From contig QLIY01000050.1 of NCBI GenBank assembly GCA_003260075.1, positions 62,001 to 126,000 on the forward strand: a stretch of DNA of 64,000 nucleotides. The letters are read 5' to 3'. Position 1 is the stretch's first letter. Each line of letters begins with the position of its first letter. Both the position numbers and the translations under genes were made by a program. The notes under the pieces are model-generated. The model did no database searches. It saw only the letters and a list, made by a program, of their open reading frames with translations, and had not been told where the DNA came from. Below, piece by piece: positions 15,944 through 28,824 of this stretch. Source of the DNA: Phallusia mammillata. Its lineage: Eukaryota > Chordata > Ascidiacea > Phlebobranchia > Ascidiidae.

Positions 15944-17233
15944 AAGTGCGAAAAAACATCATTGTCCGATTACGCCTAATCTATTTTCAGTATTTCTTGT
16001 AACTTATTTATATAGCGAAGCCACTATATGTAGCCATTCTATCCCCAAAATATCGGCCCGTTATGTACAAATCTGACATAAACAAAATGTACGATAGCAA
16101 ACAATAGGCCAGGACATTTATTTAGCGACCAAAAACTCCTGTGACGTCAGAATATGACGCGTCAAGGTGATGACGTTGACAACATCGTCTTAAAAGTGAC
16201 GACAGCTGAGGGTTATCAGACTTTCACCACTTCGTCAAATACTTGACAAACTGCGAAGGCTTTTATACTGAAACAGAAACACGGAAGCGATTGCTCTGTT
16301 TTCGGTTTGATGACCTTATCACATGCTAACTTTAATTCTGAAGGAAAAAAACGCTCTATAAAGCGGGATCCATATTTAGCGGGGCGTACATATTCTTTAT
16401 TTCATAATTCTTTGCCCAGACGTTGTTTGTGACTATTCTGTACACATCAAAGTTGTCTGTGTAGTATTTGCTTCAACTTTATGTTGGTGCAAAATATGAC
16501 TTTCAGAAACGCTCATAAGTTTTGGTCTGGACAGGGGTAAACGACAAGCGTCAAGCCACTACGTCAAACTACCAAAATTGAGCAAAGTTAAAATAGACAC
16601 TTGACAATCAGTGCTATCGTAACACAAAAATTACCGATTGTTAAGCACCCAAAATTAGCGAACAAAGTTACACCGTCCCGTGCAGCGACGCAATAGACAC
16701 AAGATCGTGTTTTCTTTGGGGGCTGTGACGCTATAATGGCTTGCTATGACGTCGCTTCCACATATTGTTATGTCGCAGAGCTACAAGCACCAGGCCGTCG
16801 TCTCGTTCTTCTGACTATGAGCACGTAACGACAACATACAGCACGTTGTTTTATACTTTTCTATTTTGTTAAAGTATGAGCAATTGCTGCATGTTTAGTG
16901 GCTGTTTTGCATGTAGGTTTTTTCACGAATTTTAAAATTGAGAAAACAACCGACACTTAAATAAACAATGTTTCAGTGCAACTATTTATTTATTGCATAG
17001 CATACAGTACCCAAACAACATCTGTTATTTTAATCACTGTTGACTGATAAGTTTAATTCACTTTTTTCAATGCATATGAACTCTAATCTAAAATGTCATA
17101 TTTCATTTTTTTTCTTAAAAATACAATTGAAGAATAAAAACCATAGACACAACATTGCTTCATTTTTTCACACTGCATGCAATTATTCCTAATTGGCTGT
17201 ACCACATGAATTTAATAGTCTAAAATCGACAAA
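15944..17233. other. FOXRED2/HACD convergent intergenic region
   Basis: No coding exon recognised. A perfect TGACGTCA lies at 16142. A likely HACD polyadenylation signal lies on the minus strand at 16985-16990 (TTTATT on the plus strand), about 245 bases past the HACD stop. Confidence 0.5.
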
Positions 17234-20032
17234 TCAGTTTGTTTTCTTGGGAGAAGGCGGAGGTCCAAGTCCCAAAGCTTTTTTCCTTTGCGCAAACATG
17301 TGGAAATACAGTTGAGGAAAAACTGCAAAAAATATATATTTTTTTAAATTGGCTGCATTGCAAACCTAAACCAGCCACCAAATGTTATTCTATATTCAAA
17401 TGTTATTCTATAATTACATTGCTTTAAATCAGTNCAGTGGTTCCCAAACTATGGTACGCGTACCACTAGTGGTACGCGAAGGTCTCCAAGGTGGTACGCG
17501 AGCAACTTATTCAGTTCACACCAAACGATCGCAAATGATCTTCTAGTGATTATCGTAATTATTTTAATTTACATGAGTTACGTAGAGCGTGAAATTTCAT
17601 ACTATATTCCCTACTAAATTCTAATTCCTTGGTATATTGATTGACGCATCGAACTGTAAAGCAGGGTTTCTTTGTTACGAAATAGGTGTATTATGACGTT
17701 ATGAATCTGTTATTACGACGTAATAAACCCTTAAAGTCAGATTTTGTAATAAGCTACTAGTTGTGTTGACAGTGGCACTGTAGCAAGGGCGGTAAAAGTA
17801 TGACTANAGTGGCACTGTAGCCAGGGCGGTAAAAGTTTGACTAATTTTTGTTTAATATTTACGAGCCTTTGGTTACTAAAGGCTAAAGTTTCTAAGGTAA
17901 AGTTAGTTAGTAAAGTTTAGTAACATTTTTATTCATTAAACATTTTGCACATCATTTTTTATTTGTGAATTCTGGAGTTTTCTGAAAATTTTTGTAGGTG
18001 GTACGAGAACGCTGCATGAACCCAAAAAATGGTACGCGAGTAGATAAAGTTTGGGAACCACTGCTTTAAATGTTGTCTACTTCCAATAAAACATCCAACT
18101 AAATAAATGCAAATGTTAAACAAACTGGAATTCTTTTAAATGGACAAAAGAGTATTTACACAGTTAGAAGCAACCCATTACTATTAGTGTTTAAGATGGG
18201 TGTTCCAACTAGTGATGGGACAAGTACCTGGTACTTGGTATCGGCACTTGCTTCGAAATCTGGTATCGTCCCATCACTAGTTACAACATACCAATCTTCT
18301 TTACAACAAAACTCCATTTTACAGAAGAAAAAAAGCAAAACAATCCTTTATGTTGTACTTACATATAAAATAGAATGGAATTGTGCCGATGAGAACAATG
18401 TGATAATCAATAGAGAAGTTCAATTGGTTTGGAAGGAACAGTGAATACATCTGGCTGTCTCGAACTGGTTTCAAACTGTTGTATATGCTCAGTAATTCAC
18501 CCTAAAAAGAAAATGTGTGTGGTCATATTGTCTATCCAAACAAGACCTAAAAACAATCATAGGTAACTTACAGATACACCAAGGGGATACAAGACTGTAA
18601 AGAGAGAGTATCTGTAAAACAACAAACAAATGTTATCAAGTTATAGTCTTTAAGGCCCTTAGGGTGCCTAATATCAAATCAAGCAAGTTTTTAGTTAAGT
18701 TGGGTTTATTTTACAAACTATATTTGTGTTTAACGTGGAAAAGATGGAAACATTTTGCTTGCAATGGACAGTTGGACACCCAAAGCATAACAACGGTCTA
18801 TGCATGACTGGCACTCCACTAATTTAATAACCTAGTTCTTTTTTAATTGAGATAACATAAACAGTTTATTTTTAACCATACAAAACATGTTGGTTTAGTT
18901 CTAGTTTGTCTGTGTTACAAATTTTTAGTACTACGTTGCTTTTGTGATTCAGCTACAATTTATTTAATTCTGTCTTATATACTATGTTGTTATTGTAGTA
19001 AATAGTTACCTTAGCCATACAACGATGTAAGGTGTTGTTCCCAATAACATAAAGGTGTAATACAGGTATCGGATTATTTCAGTGATTGTCCATGCAACCA
19101 TAAGCATTGGAATTCCCTCAGTATTGTGGACCTGCATAACGACAAGGTTTTAGGCAGGGAGATGATGAAACACATAAGCTGTTTAATACTTTACCTGTGC
19201 CACTGGTTGAATTACTCCCCACACAATTCCCACCCTTGAAAACACTTGCATGGTTGTCAGCATAACATTGGAACGAACGATCCCAGTAGCGGCATGAATG
19301 ATCTGTAATAAGATGGCAGCTCTAGTCAAGTAAAGTCAAAGTTTTATTTGCATTGTCACTTTATCCAATTGTCATTGATTAACAGTTTCGTAAAAACAGC
19401 AAGGACACAGAAAAAACCATTGGTTTTCAAGTCAAGTGTCCCGTTATTTGAATGATGCTTGAAGTATTTTGGGTGTGTGCTGCAATAGGATCGCAACCGG
19501 CTGCACGAACCTGGCAGGGTACAGCCGGTTGCATAGAGGTTTATAGTGACAAAAATTTTAACAAAATATCAAAAATTACAGCTAAACAATTAAACATTCC
19601 ATGTACTTTTTAAAACATGAAGTTTGAATTTTAGGCAAAATCAAACTTACTTCAAAAATGGCTGCAGTTTGAAAAAATAATAGTTGTTTTTCAACTTGTC
19701 GGTACAAGCCCTTGTGTGTTCGATGTTTGTAGAAATGGTTTACAATCCCAAGACCGATTACCAGCCAGCTAAAACAATCAAGTAAATCTTTAAATCATCA
19801 TTAAACATCATCTAAGGCTTGGTTAACTGCATAAATCTAGTAAACTTATTTGCGTAAAACTATAATGAATACAGTTTCAAAAAGTAATAAAATGTTTGAG
19901 TCTTGTTTAGATTATAAACTGAAACGTTTAATATCAACTTTTTGCTTACCCTGCGGTCATAGCAACGTTGTACATTATCAGCCATGCTTGCGCTATGGGA
20001 CTTTGTTTTCTTGTGGTTTGTGGGGCTGTCAT
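17234..20032 (-). CDS. HACD: HACD, very-long-chain 3-hydroxyacyl-CoA dehydratase
   Basis: Seven exons read right to left: 19950-20032, 19651-19768, 19195-19302, 19010-19131, 18572-18611, 18363-18501, 17234-17322. The total of 699 bases gives 232 residues, near the family length of about 250. HACD/PTPLA/PHS1 enzymes catalyse the third step of very-long-chain fatty acid elongation in the ER membrane, removing water from 3-hydroxyacyl-CoA. Diagnostic strings are AWTITEIIRY, YPLGVSGELL and FPQLYFHM. The catalytic Tyr and Glu of the family, seven residues apart, correspond to Tyr152 and Glu159 in YPLGVSGE. The protein ends KKTN, a KKxx ER-retrieval signal. The start ATG (20030-20032) precedes a short polar N terminus (MTAPQTTRKQSP). 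Introns hold two hAT-like elements and a small hairpin. Which vertebrate HACD paralogue is closest (1 or 2) cannot be decided here. Confidence 0.94.
17430..18063. mobile_element. hAT-like MITE with 8-bp target duplication
   Basis: Inverted ends CAGTGGTTCCCAAAC and GTTTGGGAACCACTG, internal GTGGTACGCGA repeats, flanked by CTTTAAAT at 17422-17429 and 18064-18071. At the left end CAGT is repeated around an N (17434). No transposase. It lies in a HACD intron. Confidence 0.9.
17771..17843. repeat. Short duplication split by a single N
   Basis: AGTGGCACTGTAG at 17771 and 17808 around N at 17807; copies differ at two bases. It lies inside the hAT-like element. Confidence 0.85.
18210..18279. mobile_element. 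70-bp MITE with TAGTGATGGGAC ends
   Basis: TAGTGATGGGAC at the left and GTCCCATCACTA at the right, flanked by GTTCCAAC and GTTACAAC (8-bp duplication, one mismatch). A minimal relative of the 416-bp element at 51673-52088. Confidence 0.88.
19493..19533. repeat. Small inverted repeat in HACD intron
   Basis: GCAACCGGCTG and CAGCCGGTTGC, 11-base perfect arms with a short loop, could form a hairpin. No known role. Confidence 0.5.
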
Positions 20033-21005
20033 GCTATTCTTTTATTACTTACAATCTAATACAGAGCAATCAACACAATAACGATCCATGCGCCAGAGTA
20101 CACAGTACACACTTAAATTGCCCAACTGAACTGACCTTTGGCACTTAACGCATGACGTAGTGTGGCCTTTTCGGAAATTGTTTATTTCCTTGATACTTAT
20201 AGCACACGTACTTTTAAAAACAAACTAGACTATCATTTTAAAAATTTATAATTTTTGTTTGTTTTCAATCTAATTTATATTTCTTGCAATGCAACTTGAA
20301 TACTTCGTAAATATAAGTCTTATTTTTTTGAAAAAAATAGAAAATGTGAGTTTTGCCGCGAATTTTTTTTTGCTCGCATTGGATTTAGTTGAGCGCGGAA
20401 AGTTTGGAATTCCCTTTTGGTACTTTTCATTTGTTGTTGCATTGTTCAATGCCAAGTCGTCTGTTTTTGATAAAATTGGTAAAAATTAGGAAGAACAGCA
20501 GATGCTACTTGCTGAAACAAAGTCCTATATAGTTCATGTGGAACAGTGGACTCGCCAACAAAAACTTGGTTTTGTCTGTTTTTTACCAAGTAGGAGGTTA
20601 TCTTTGTGTATTTTTTTGAACTTTAAAAATGTTGTTTTCAAACTAATTGCAATTTTTACCATAAGTTGCGATCTTATTTTCTGAAATGCTATGTTTAAAT
20701 TTAGTTTTGTAATTAGTGAAATTATACACTTTGATTGAGGAAAATATGGCACCAAAAAGTGTAATTTACTATTAGTTAGGCTTTTGCTATAGTCAAGTAA
20801 ATGTACACTTTTATGTTTAATACAATATGATTTTTAACAGTCTTCATACACTTGACAATATACCGTATGTTGCAAAAACCCTGATGGTGTTTCTTGGCCT
20901 AGTCAGTGTTAAAATTATATAGGCCTAATCGTTTTTTTTTTGTAAGTTTAAAATTTATTGTGCTGTTGTAATACCCAGTGCCTTTAGTTTTGTTTAAATG
21001 TCTAC
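20033..21005. other. HACD upstream region
   Basis: The HACD promoter must lie at the left end, beyond the start codon at 20032. No TATA box or gene recognised; the rest is AT-rich with no coding signal. Confidence 0.4.
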
Positions 21006-21181
21006 ATTTTGCTGTCGCTAGGTAGCAGCGTTGAGCATTTTTGCTTCTCTCGTCTCTGTTTGAAATTGGACCCCCCCCCCATTTTGCTGTCGCTAGGTAG
21101 CAGCGTTGAGCATTTTTGCTTCTCTCGTTAAATAACGCGCGGAACCAAAAATAGACATAAAAACACTCTGTTTGAAATTGG
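21006..21181. repeat. Direct duplication split by ten C, with a large indel
   Basis: ATTTTGCTGTCGCTAGG at 21006 and 21081 around ten C at 21071-21080. Copy 2 contains about 37 bases (from TAAATAACGCG to AAAAACA) absent from copy 1, so the copies are structurally different alleles or variants. Confidence 0.9.
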
Positions 21182-21910
21182 GAGAGATTTAAATCGTAAA
21201 GGTGTACTGCGGTGTATTGTGCGATTTCATTGCGTTAATGAAAACGACTACTGTATGTCCCACCTTTATTAGACTATGAGCAAAATGGACAAACTAGGTC
21301 TTTGCAATGAATGCTTGTGCCCGTGACACCCAGATCTGTACAATTTCATTGAAAATTTAACTGGCTCATATAAGCGTAAAAAGAAAATTTTCCACCTCTA
21401 AATGTGTCGGTATATTTCTCAACACCATAATGTAATTGGATTCCTAACAAATAGAAGTGCATTGTTTCGTGCAATTCTAACCTGTCAACTTGCAATAATG
21501 TTCAAGAATAGCAATGTCGTTTTGCAGGAGAACAGGCGAGTAAGTAATTAGGGTGTGGCGAAAAAAATAAACGAACCCCAATCGTCCGCCATTATGACTT
21601 GACCATTTTGCGTAGTTGTTTGTTTTTAAAGCAAAATGTCAAAAGTTCATGCTTGACCAAATCAGATGTTTGTTGTTGGCAGTTGCGTTAAATTTAGACA
21701 CGTTTGAACGACGTGTGGTTGTCGTTTGGTTGGGGCGTACACCCGTTTAAATGTAGATTTCCGAATGTAATAAATTCGCCCTGATTTGGATTTTTAGACA
21801 GTTTAGGACTGTTTTCTATTGTATATTTGTTGTTTTGAACTGTACCATTTCTTAAATATTTACGCTCCATTTGGGACACTTTATACGGATCTGTTCATAA
21901 GTTTAATGAG

Positions 21911-22034
21911 AAACATAACGGCCCAATTATAACCAACAATGCGACATGATTTATTGTTCAAACGTTTCGGAAAATGCTTTTGATTCCTGAACAATAAAGC
22001 ATGTCGCTTTTTGCGTCTATATGGCCGTTATGTT
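21911..22034. mobile_element. Palindromic MITE, AACATAACGGCC family
   Basis: AACATAACGGCCC at the left and GGCCGTTATGTT at the right, with GTCGC and AAACGTTTCGG inside. Relatives occur at 62877-63068 and, as fragments, near 38270 and 55585. Confidence 0.65.
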
Positions 22035-23039
22035 ACGTTTCACTTACAAATGCTGGAAGGATTTACAAACTTTTGTTAAATCAACGAAACCTCACATCTC
22101 TAAAAGCTTAGAAAGGGTTGCATCAGGAAACTGCAAGACTTAAAAAACACTATGCACTTTTGGTAATATTTTTTAGACAGATCGTGACTGCGTTTAGAGT
22201 TATGTTCACTTTTGTTCACTTGCCCCAAGGCGCAGCAAATTGTTCCGTTACAGCGCCTTGCAAATTGCGAAGTAAGTCCACACAAACTCGCCCTTGTTGG
22301 TTGGTGGCAGAAAATTTGGGTTATTCTTCTTAACCTTAATGACCAAGCCAAGCTCCTTGGTCAATTTCTTAGATTTCTTCTAACTGCCCAGTTTACTTTG
22401 CCAACTAATCAATCAAACTTGTTTTTGTTTTATTTATTTGAGTTCATTGTCTTTAGTATTATTGACTAAAATGTGAAAACATCTTTTTTAGCGCTTGAAT
22501 TGTGTTTGTCAGCAAAAACAAGATTTTGCAATTTTTTGATCAGATAATCCTCTTCTACGTGGTTAAATTAGTGGTCACGGAAAGTCTAATTAATACTTTG
22601 CAGTGATGGTGAGGCTGAATCCTACAACCTCTTCCGTTTCCGTTTGCAAAACTATGTAAGGCATCTCAATCGGTGGAAAAATCGCCGGAGAAAGAAATAG
22701 GGGAGGAGAGAGAGTTATTTCTCCGCACATAATTCTCATCGGGTTTTTCGGCAGCACCAGCGCGCTGTGACGGCCTGAGGTGCAAGGTGTTGACACGAAA
22801 AAATAGGTTTACGACGAAAAAATGCCGTCCGGTTGTGCTGCGTTAATCCGTACCACTCCCGATCGCCTGAGGGCAGAACCCGCCGCCGTCTCGGCCCCCC
22901 CCCCCGTGACTCGGGCAGAGCCGCCAGGCGTGTGTGTCTCGAAACATCCTACGTTCGTTCCTGTTGTGTTGAAACAGTCGGTTTGTGTTCTCTGGCAAAA
23001 TTATTTTCAAACGCGATCGTGGTTTCGTCCTTGGTCAAC
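22035..23039. other. Gene-free stretch with a GC-rich patch
   Basis: No gene recognised. A GC-rich patch at about 22720-22930 holds a ten-C run at 22895-22904; flanking similarity there is weak (GGGCAGAACCCGCC versus GGGCAGAGCCGCC). Confidence 0.4.
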
Positions 23040-23047
23040 ATCTAAAG

Positions 23048-23336
23048 CAGTGGCTCTCAACTGGTGGCCCATGATGACTTTTTGTGTGGTCCACAGGACG
23101 TCCACTAAGTTTGTTGATAAACTAAGATTATTGCATATTACATGTTGAAAGAGTATCAAAATGTTAGCTGTTAATAATTGTATCTCACTTCTTGAAAATA
23201 GGTTTTAAAGAATTATGTTTCGACCCAAACAGTAGTTTTGTATGAGTACTTCAATCTTGCTCAAAAATAAAATGGTCCACGATATTATTTTTACTTGCGC
23301 TGTGGTCCATGGCCCGAAACGAGTTGAGAACCACTG
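23048..23336. mobile_element. hAT-like MITE with perfect 8-bp target duplication
   Basis: Ends CAGTGGCTCTCAACT and GTTGAGAACCACTG, flanked by ATCTAAAG at 23040-23047 and 23337-23344. 289 bases, no coding capacity. Confidence 0.92.
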
Positions 23337-23344
23337 ATCTAAAG

Positions 23345-25080
23345 TCTGATCGCAATTAGTAACGTAAAATCTCATTTGAAAAGCAACTCGTACCACGGTG
23401 TTGTCGCATTTACCTATCAGTAATACTGCGCAATTTTAACCGCGTTAATTGCTGCTAAGAAATCACTTTGAAATGTGTCCAAACCAGGTTAATAACAACT
23501 TATTGTTCAAACAGATGTTTTCAAACGTGCATCTGTTGGCCACTTTTCGCTTAGGTGGTGGTCACGGCGTAACCGTTACACGACCATCCGATCCTATCAC
23601 TAGGCCTCGCCTCGACGTTTATAAATATACATGCCCCGTTTTGAAGATCGTATCGTTTCAATGTTTTTGTGCCCGGAACAATAAAACTTTGCTGGTACCG
23701 AATTTTAATTTAGCTTTTAACAAATATTAAAGCGTCAAGTTATATTATCATTTTCACAAAAACTTTTTTCTTGAACGACTTTGCGGCAAGAAATACTCTA
23801 TGTGAATACCCTGGTCATTGTATGTTGACTTCTTTATTGGGAAAATCTCCCGTGTTTTGGACATTTCCGTGAAAACAAACAACTTTGCGCTGACGTGTTA
23901 ATTCTCCAAGCTGCTTCACAAAATAATGGGAAATCCCAACCTTTAAAAAGATTCGAAAACAAATATATTTCCGGCAACTTTCGATGTTGTCACTGCTTGG
24001 AGTTTGAAGGAGCCGAGTCTTTCGCCCAGAGGCTTTGCACGATATTGTGCTGCTTTGTCCGCCCGATATATTTTGCCCCGGGGTTATGCCAACTTTGTCG
24101 AATGAGCAGAGTGCCAGGTCGGCGTTTTTCCTCCGGTTTGCGGTAACATTTAACGTGTTGTGGCAAATACCAAACTCCTTGCCAGTTTTGTTTTAGTTTA
24201 AGTGCATTTATTTATATAACATTTATAAGCTATTGCTGCCAAGCATAATATATAAACAAGTATTGCTCTTCTAGCAGTTGTCATCACGAATAATCGACGT
24301 TTCGATGTCCCATAAGAGACGTCTTTATCGGGATAATGACATATCTTGCAAGACAAATTTATCTTATTTGCATATTAGTTTATTCTCCATTAATGGCCTT
24401 TTGACCCCGTGGATTACCTTACTGTAATTACGAAACAACGTTGCATTACCTTTTAACGATATTACCAAATGGTTAAAGACTTGTATTTGAGGTATACGTT
24501 ATGCCCACTCATTTCAGAGGCTAAAATGGGATTAAATATTAAAAGAAGACATTGCGTGGTTAAAGTATCGGGCACATACTTTCTTCAGTCGAATGTTCAA
24601 AAGACCTCTATTGTCTACTATTTCTTTAGTTAACATGTTGTCTTTACGACCATTGATCGTGTGTTTTAAAAGTTGTTTGAATATTTCGACCCAACGTAGG
24701 CTATATATCGAAGGGGCTACATTGGAACATAAATTTGACAAAAACCGTATTCATTCCACTGAAGTTTTTTTCTGCTTTTCACTAAACCTTTGTATTGTGC
24801 TGATGTTAACATGGAATAGTCAATACGGTCAATGTCTTATACTGTAATAGACCTTATAGGTCGAAACCCAGTGTGCATTGTCTGTAGCTTTATTGGTACT
24901 AATTGGCTTAACGATTTACATTGATATCAAAATTGTTTTTAAAACATTGTTAATGCATTTATTACATTGCTGTAATGAAACAATATGGAGTTGTGAACTT
25001 ACGTTGGAAACATCGCTCTTTCGCCAAAACCGGTCTTTATCACCAAACTGCGCACTTCATTTTCCCTCACGTTCCCTCCT
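23345..25080. other. Gene-free stretch
   Basis: No gene recognised. Contains a copy of a dispersed repeat at about 24224-24365 (AAGCTATTGCTGCCAAGCATAATATA, then ATTGCTCTTCTAGCAG and CGACGTTTCGATGTCC), related to 33428-33560 and 62147-62665. Confidence 0.5.
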
Positions 25081-25089
25081 TTGACCGGC

Positions 25090-25330
25090 AGTGAGACGAA
25101 TGACCAATCAAAGGGGAAGAACCTAATTAGAAAGAGTCGGACCTACGTAATTTAGTCCTGACGTCAGAGCGCGCTGACAGTCACAGAGCCATTAAAGGTT
25201 TTCCCACGCCCTGCTCGGTTGGTCAAGTTTTAGAAGTTGTAAAACATCCCGGCTGTAACACAAATTATTACGGGAGGCACATGGCGCGACCGAGACTTCG
25301 GTTCCAGGAAGAGGCCGGCATCGTCTCGAG
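25090..25330. promoter_or_regulatory. Promoter-like GC-rich island
   Basis: Locally GC-rich, with GACCAATCA (CCAAT box) near 25100 and a perfect TGACGTCA at 25159. It could be a distal promoter of the trefoil gene to the right, or of a transcript that I cannot see. Confidence 0.3.
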
Positions 25331-26904
25331 TAGCTTGCGACTGTGGTGCTCAGGATTAAATTGATTGCGAGTGATGAGATGAAAGTGCTTCATTTTCACA
25401 CTAGCAATTAATCGCGACACGGATGGACGCGACAGAGACACGCGACAATTTATTTAATTGCAGGGAAAATAACTTGTCCACGCGCCGTTTTAACACTACT
25501 GGACATTTGTAGCAAGTATTTTGATTGCTTACATTCTTCTCCCCCGCACCTAATAACGAATTAAGTCCGTTTCTCGTTGCTTGTTTAGGCACATATTTCT
25601 TGTGATAAAAAAATTGTCCTTTAATTCCCTAAATTTTGTTTTGCCTTTAGGAACATAAGTCACGAATTTTATTTGTTGCCACTTAAAAATTGTGTCACCA
25701 TATTAATAAACGACCTATGTTAAATCCAAAATGTTTTAGTCACTTCCACATAACTTACGAATCTTTTGCCGTTTTTAGAATCTATGTTTCAAGACAATAT
25801 TTCTTTAAAAAACATATTGTTATTTCCCAATTGCTTTATGAAATCACACCATGTTGGATTATGCAACACCAACCTAGAAAAAAAAACGCTTTTAAACAAT
25901 CTTGAAATCATATCAGTACTTGACCCAAATATTTTACAACTTGAATTAGAAAACATGTAGTAGGTCCGAGTTGATGGAAATGTCCAGAGGAAATTTGAGC
26001 CAATCGGCCACAGTTAAAGTTATAATTACCCTTCAACCTTCTAATAACAGCTGATTTTCAACACCGAGGTGATGGTCGTGAGTTGAAAGGATCAATTTAA
26101 GTTCAAAACGTTACGACATGTTCCTGCCCTACCCCCGGATGCGTAACTCGCATTCACCACCTAATGCTATAATATGTCCGAATAACAACGCTCTTATTTG
26201 CGTTGTAGAGACGGAATCAGTTTTACTTTTAATATTTGCTGGCATTTTTTTATCGCGTTTAAACGTGAAACATTACGAGTTCTGTATAACTTTTTTGTAT
26301 TTACTGTGGTTACGCGCAGGGTTTTTTTAAGGTTTGGTTTGGGTGACCGCTAAGTAGTTTTAAGAGACCGCAAGTGTTTCATTTAAATACCAAAAACTGT
26401 AGTTGTAGTTGCAAGTCCAATTTTGGGAAACCGCTGGAGAAATTTGGTCCCCCAAAACACCTTAAAAAAAAACACTGTAAATTATTTTAACAAAACTAAG
26501 GCCAAGAGATGACTTTTTAAATGTAGGAAAAGCACTGCTTGTAGCATTTGCTTTTGGTCGCTGTAAAATGTTGCGGAATGCTAAAAAAAATTTTTTTTCA
26601 ACGATAACTTTGTTAAATAAATGTTGTGACTTTGAAAGTGATTTTTCTTGAAGTTGTTGTTGGTATTTCTTACCAAGGCACATTGTGTGTCACAAAAATA
26701 TTACATTTCCTTATTTTGAGGCGACCGATTACAGTTTTCCTACCAGGAAACGCCTTTGGTATTTATTTAACACATTATACGTCGGCCGTTGTTATCATTA
26801 CAGAGCTTTGTTTTGTCGTGGTGATAAACGAGCACTCTAACCAGTTTCAGGAATTACTCCGTACTTATTAACGTGCCTTTATCCAAGCAAAGTTATTTTG
26901 TTTA

Positions 26905-27174
26905 TTTAGGATGTGTCGTGGTGTTACCAAGAAAATCACAATAGAAGTGAGTGTTACGGAAAGTAAAGGTGGTGGGGTTGAGAATCTCCTTCGAGCACTG
27001 GAGGTGGGAGGCTCGTAAAAGAGAACAATTAGGCGATACAAGAAGAGCCCGGGGCGTTGAAGCTACCGGCGCATGTCAGTACAGGCAGGTGTGAGGTGGC
27101 GTCGGAGCTCAGAGGAGATGATTTCGGATGTGAAAAAAAGTTTTCCGATCCTTGAAAGGAGGCTGCATCGGCCG
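26905..27174 (+). other. Possible non-coding first exon of the trefoil gene
   Basis: Purine-rich sequence ending in a good donor (CCG then GTAAGA at 27175). The coding exon at 28818 begins after a clear acceptor (TTTCTTTCCAG), so an upstream UTR exon is needed; this is the best candidate I see. The 5' end is unknown. Confidence 0.3.
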
Positions 27175-27409
27175 GTAAGAAGTCATTCTGATTTTTGGAT
27201 CCTCTGCTGGTGATCTAACAACAAGCTAAACGTTTCAGTGTTGCTGCTTTACACAAAGAGGTAGATTGCTTATGATGGTTTATTATCTTTTTTTGTATTT
27301 TGCTTTTCTAACTTTGTTGCTTTGAGTTGATGAAATGGGATGTTGGTCATCAAATTTAATTTTTCAAGAGTTTTAAACAAGGCGTTTTACGAACGTGCAG
27401 CGTTTGTTG

Positions 27410-27635
27410 AACCAAAAAGCGTCGGTGTCCGTTCGTTTTTAACCTAATTTTAATGACAAATTATTCATGGGAACACTAGACACGGACTTAAAGAGTATTT
27501 TGTTGAGAGCTAGTTATTGTTTGAAACCAGGTTGTCAACCGTTTCAGGCGCTGGTTTCTATTCGTTTTAAACTTACTTTTAACAACGAAGGGTTTCATAG
27601 GAACACTAGACGTTGACTTAAAAAGTATCTCGTTC
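27410..27635. repeat. Diverged tandem repeat, period about 125
   Basis: Two units share GTCCGTTCGTTTTTAACCTAATTTTAATGAC-type sequence and GGAACACTAGACnnnGACTTAAAnAGTAT. The divergence is much higher than between poly-C-separated copies, so this one is an old duplication. Confidence 0.6.
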
Positions 27636-27650
27636 AAGTCCAGGTCTGTC

Positions 27651-27749
27651 AGAGAGCTTGTATAAAGTGAACACGTTCTATTGCAACCATTTTAACAATC
27701 GCTGTTGTCATCATCAGTGCAAAGTGTTCACTTTATACAAGTTCTCTCT
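27651..27749. repeat. Inverted repeat hairpin, 24-base arms
   Basis: AGAGAGCTTGTATAAAGTGAACAC at 27651 and its near-perfect inverse ending at 27749, with a loop of about 50 bases. Probably a small MITE. Confidence 0.75.
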
Positions 27750-28216
27750 GGTAGTTTTGTTTACAAATAATTTACAAAATCCGTTTACCTGATAGTTCGA
27801 AGTTGTAACGTTGCATACAGAGTTACCGAATCGCTTCGATTAGACCACGCCTAGAGCTTGGGGGCGAAAGATTGTAGCGATGAGTTAGAGCCGTACGTCA
27901 GGTCAAACCTACCCTGCGGCGATCGTGTGTGTGGACTGGCTTGTTTCGGAACTTACTAGAAAGGGACAACTTTTTGCATACTTTCCTCCACTGCGTCGTC
28001 TTTTACGACCCCAATTGTTCTCATTAGGAAACTCCTAATTCTTGCGGGGTATAGAGTAGTTGGTGTAATTATCCTGAAAGACAAGGTGTAGTGATTATAC
28101 GATATTTATGGCCGGTTAATTGACAGACGTATACATAAGTTATCAGGTTTATCGTTTTCGATCAGTTTTGTAACTTTGTATGCGTCAGAATACGGTATTA
28201 TTGTATTCCGATATGG

Positions 28217-28552
28217 AATATTTCGCCCAGTTATGTTACGTAACGATTTCACTGGTTGCTTGTTGTTGTTTTTATCATCTGGTTAAGATTGTTTATTCTA
28301 TTTGAATAAGTTCTAAAATAAGTTGCGGCAACCCTGTGGGTTTAACCCTGGTTCAAGGCAATAACATTGTGCTTGAAAAAGGCCCCCCCCCCAATATTTC
28401 GCCCAGTTATGTTACGTAACGATTTCACTGGTTGCTTGTTTTTTTTTATCGTCTGTTTAAGATTGTTTATTCTATTTGAATAAGGAAAATAAGTTGCGGC
28501 AACCCTGTGGGTTTAACCCTGGTTCAAGGCAAAACATTGTGCTTGAAAAAGA
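28217..28552. repeat. Direct duplication split by ten C
   Basis: AATATTTCGCCCAGTTATG at 28217 and 28393 around ten C at 28383-28392. Copies differ by SNPs and short indels (TTGTTGTTGTTTTTATC versus TTGTTTTTTTTTATC). Confidence 0.9.
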
Positions 28553-28824
28553 GTGAACTTAAATGTACTTTTAAAATAGGAAAATATAAGTTTTTTAGTT
28601 AGTTGCGACCTGAGCAATATTTACAGGCAATATCGTGCATAAACCGGTTAGACGTGCAACACACAAGCGCCTACAGTCAGGTCACTGTTAAAGCAACGTA
28701 AATGCAACAGGCCGACACGGAAGTCATTTTCGTAACCGCCCATGCCTGGGGACGATTCCTTTTTTATCGTTCCGCAAGAATTGCAAGCATTTGACCAAAA
28801 TCTTTTTTTCTTTCCAGAGCAAGA

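Larger units (their letters stand above)
25331..28800. other. Gene-free stretch upstream of the trefoil gene
   Basis: No coding exon supported. It contains a possible non-coding exon ending at 27174, a diverged tandem repeat (about 27410-27635) and a hairpin (27651-27749). Confidence 0.45.

Noticed and set aside
22590-23148. GC-rich overlapping reading frames on both strands as a gene
   Set aside because: No splice context, no recognisable domain, and a ten-C fill inside; coding potential looks like base-composition effect.
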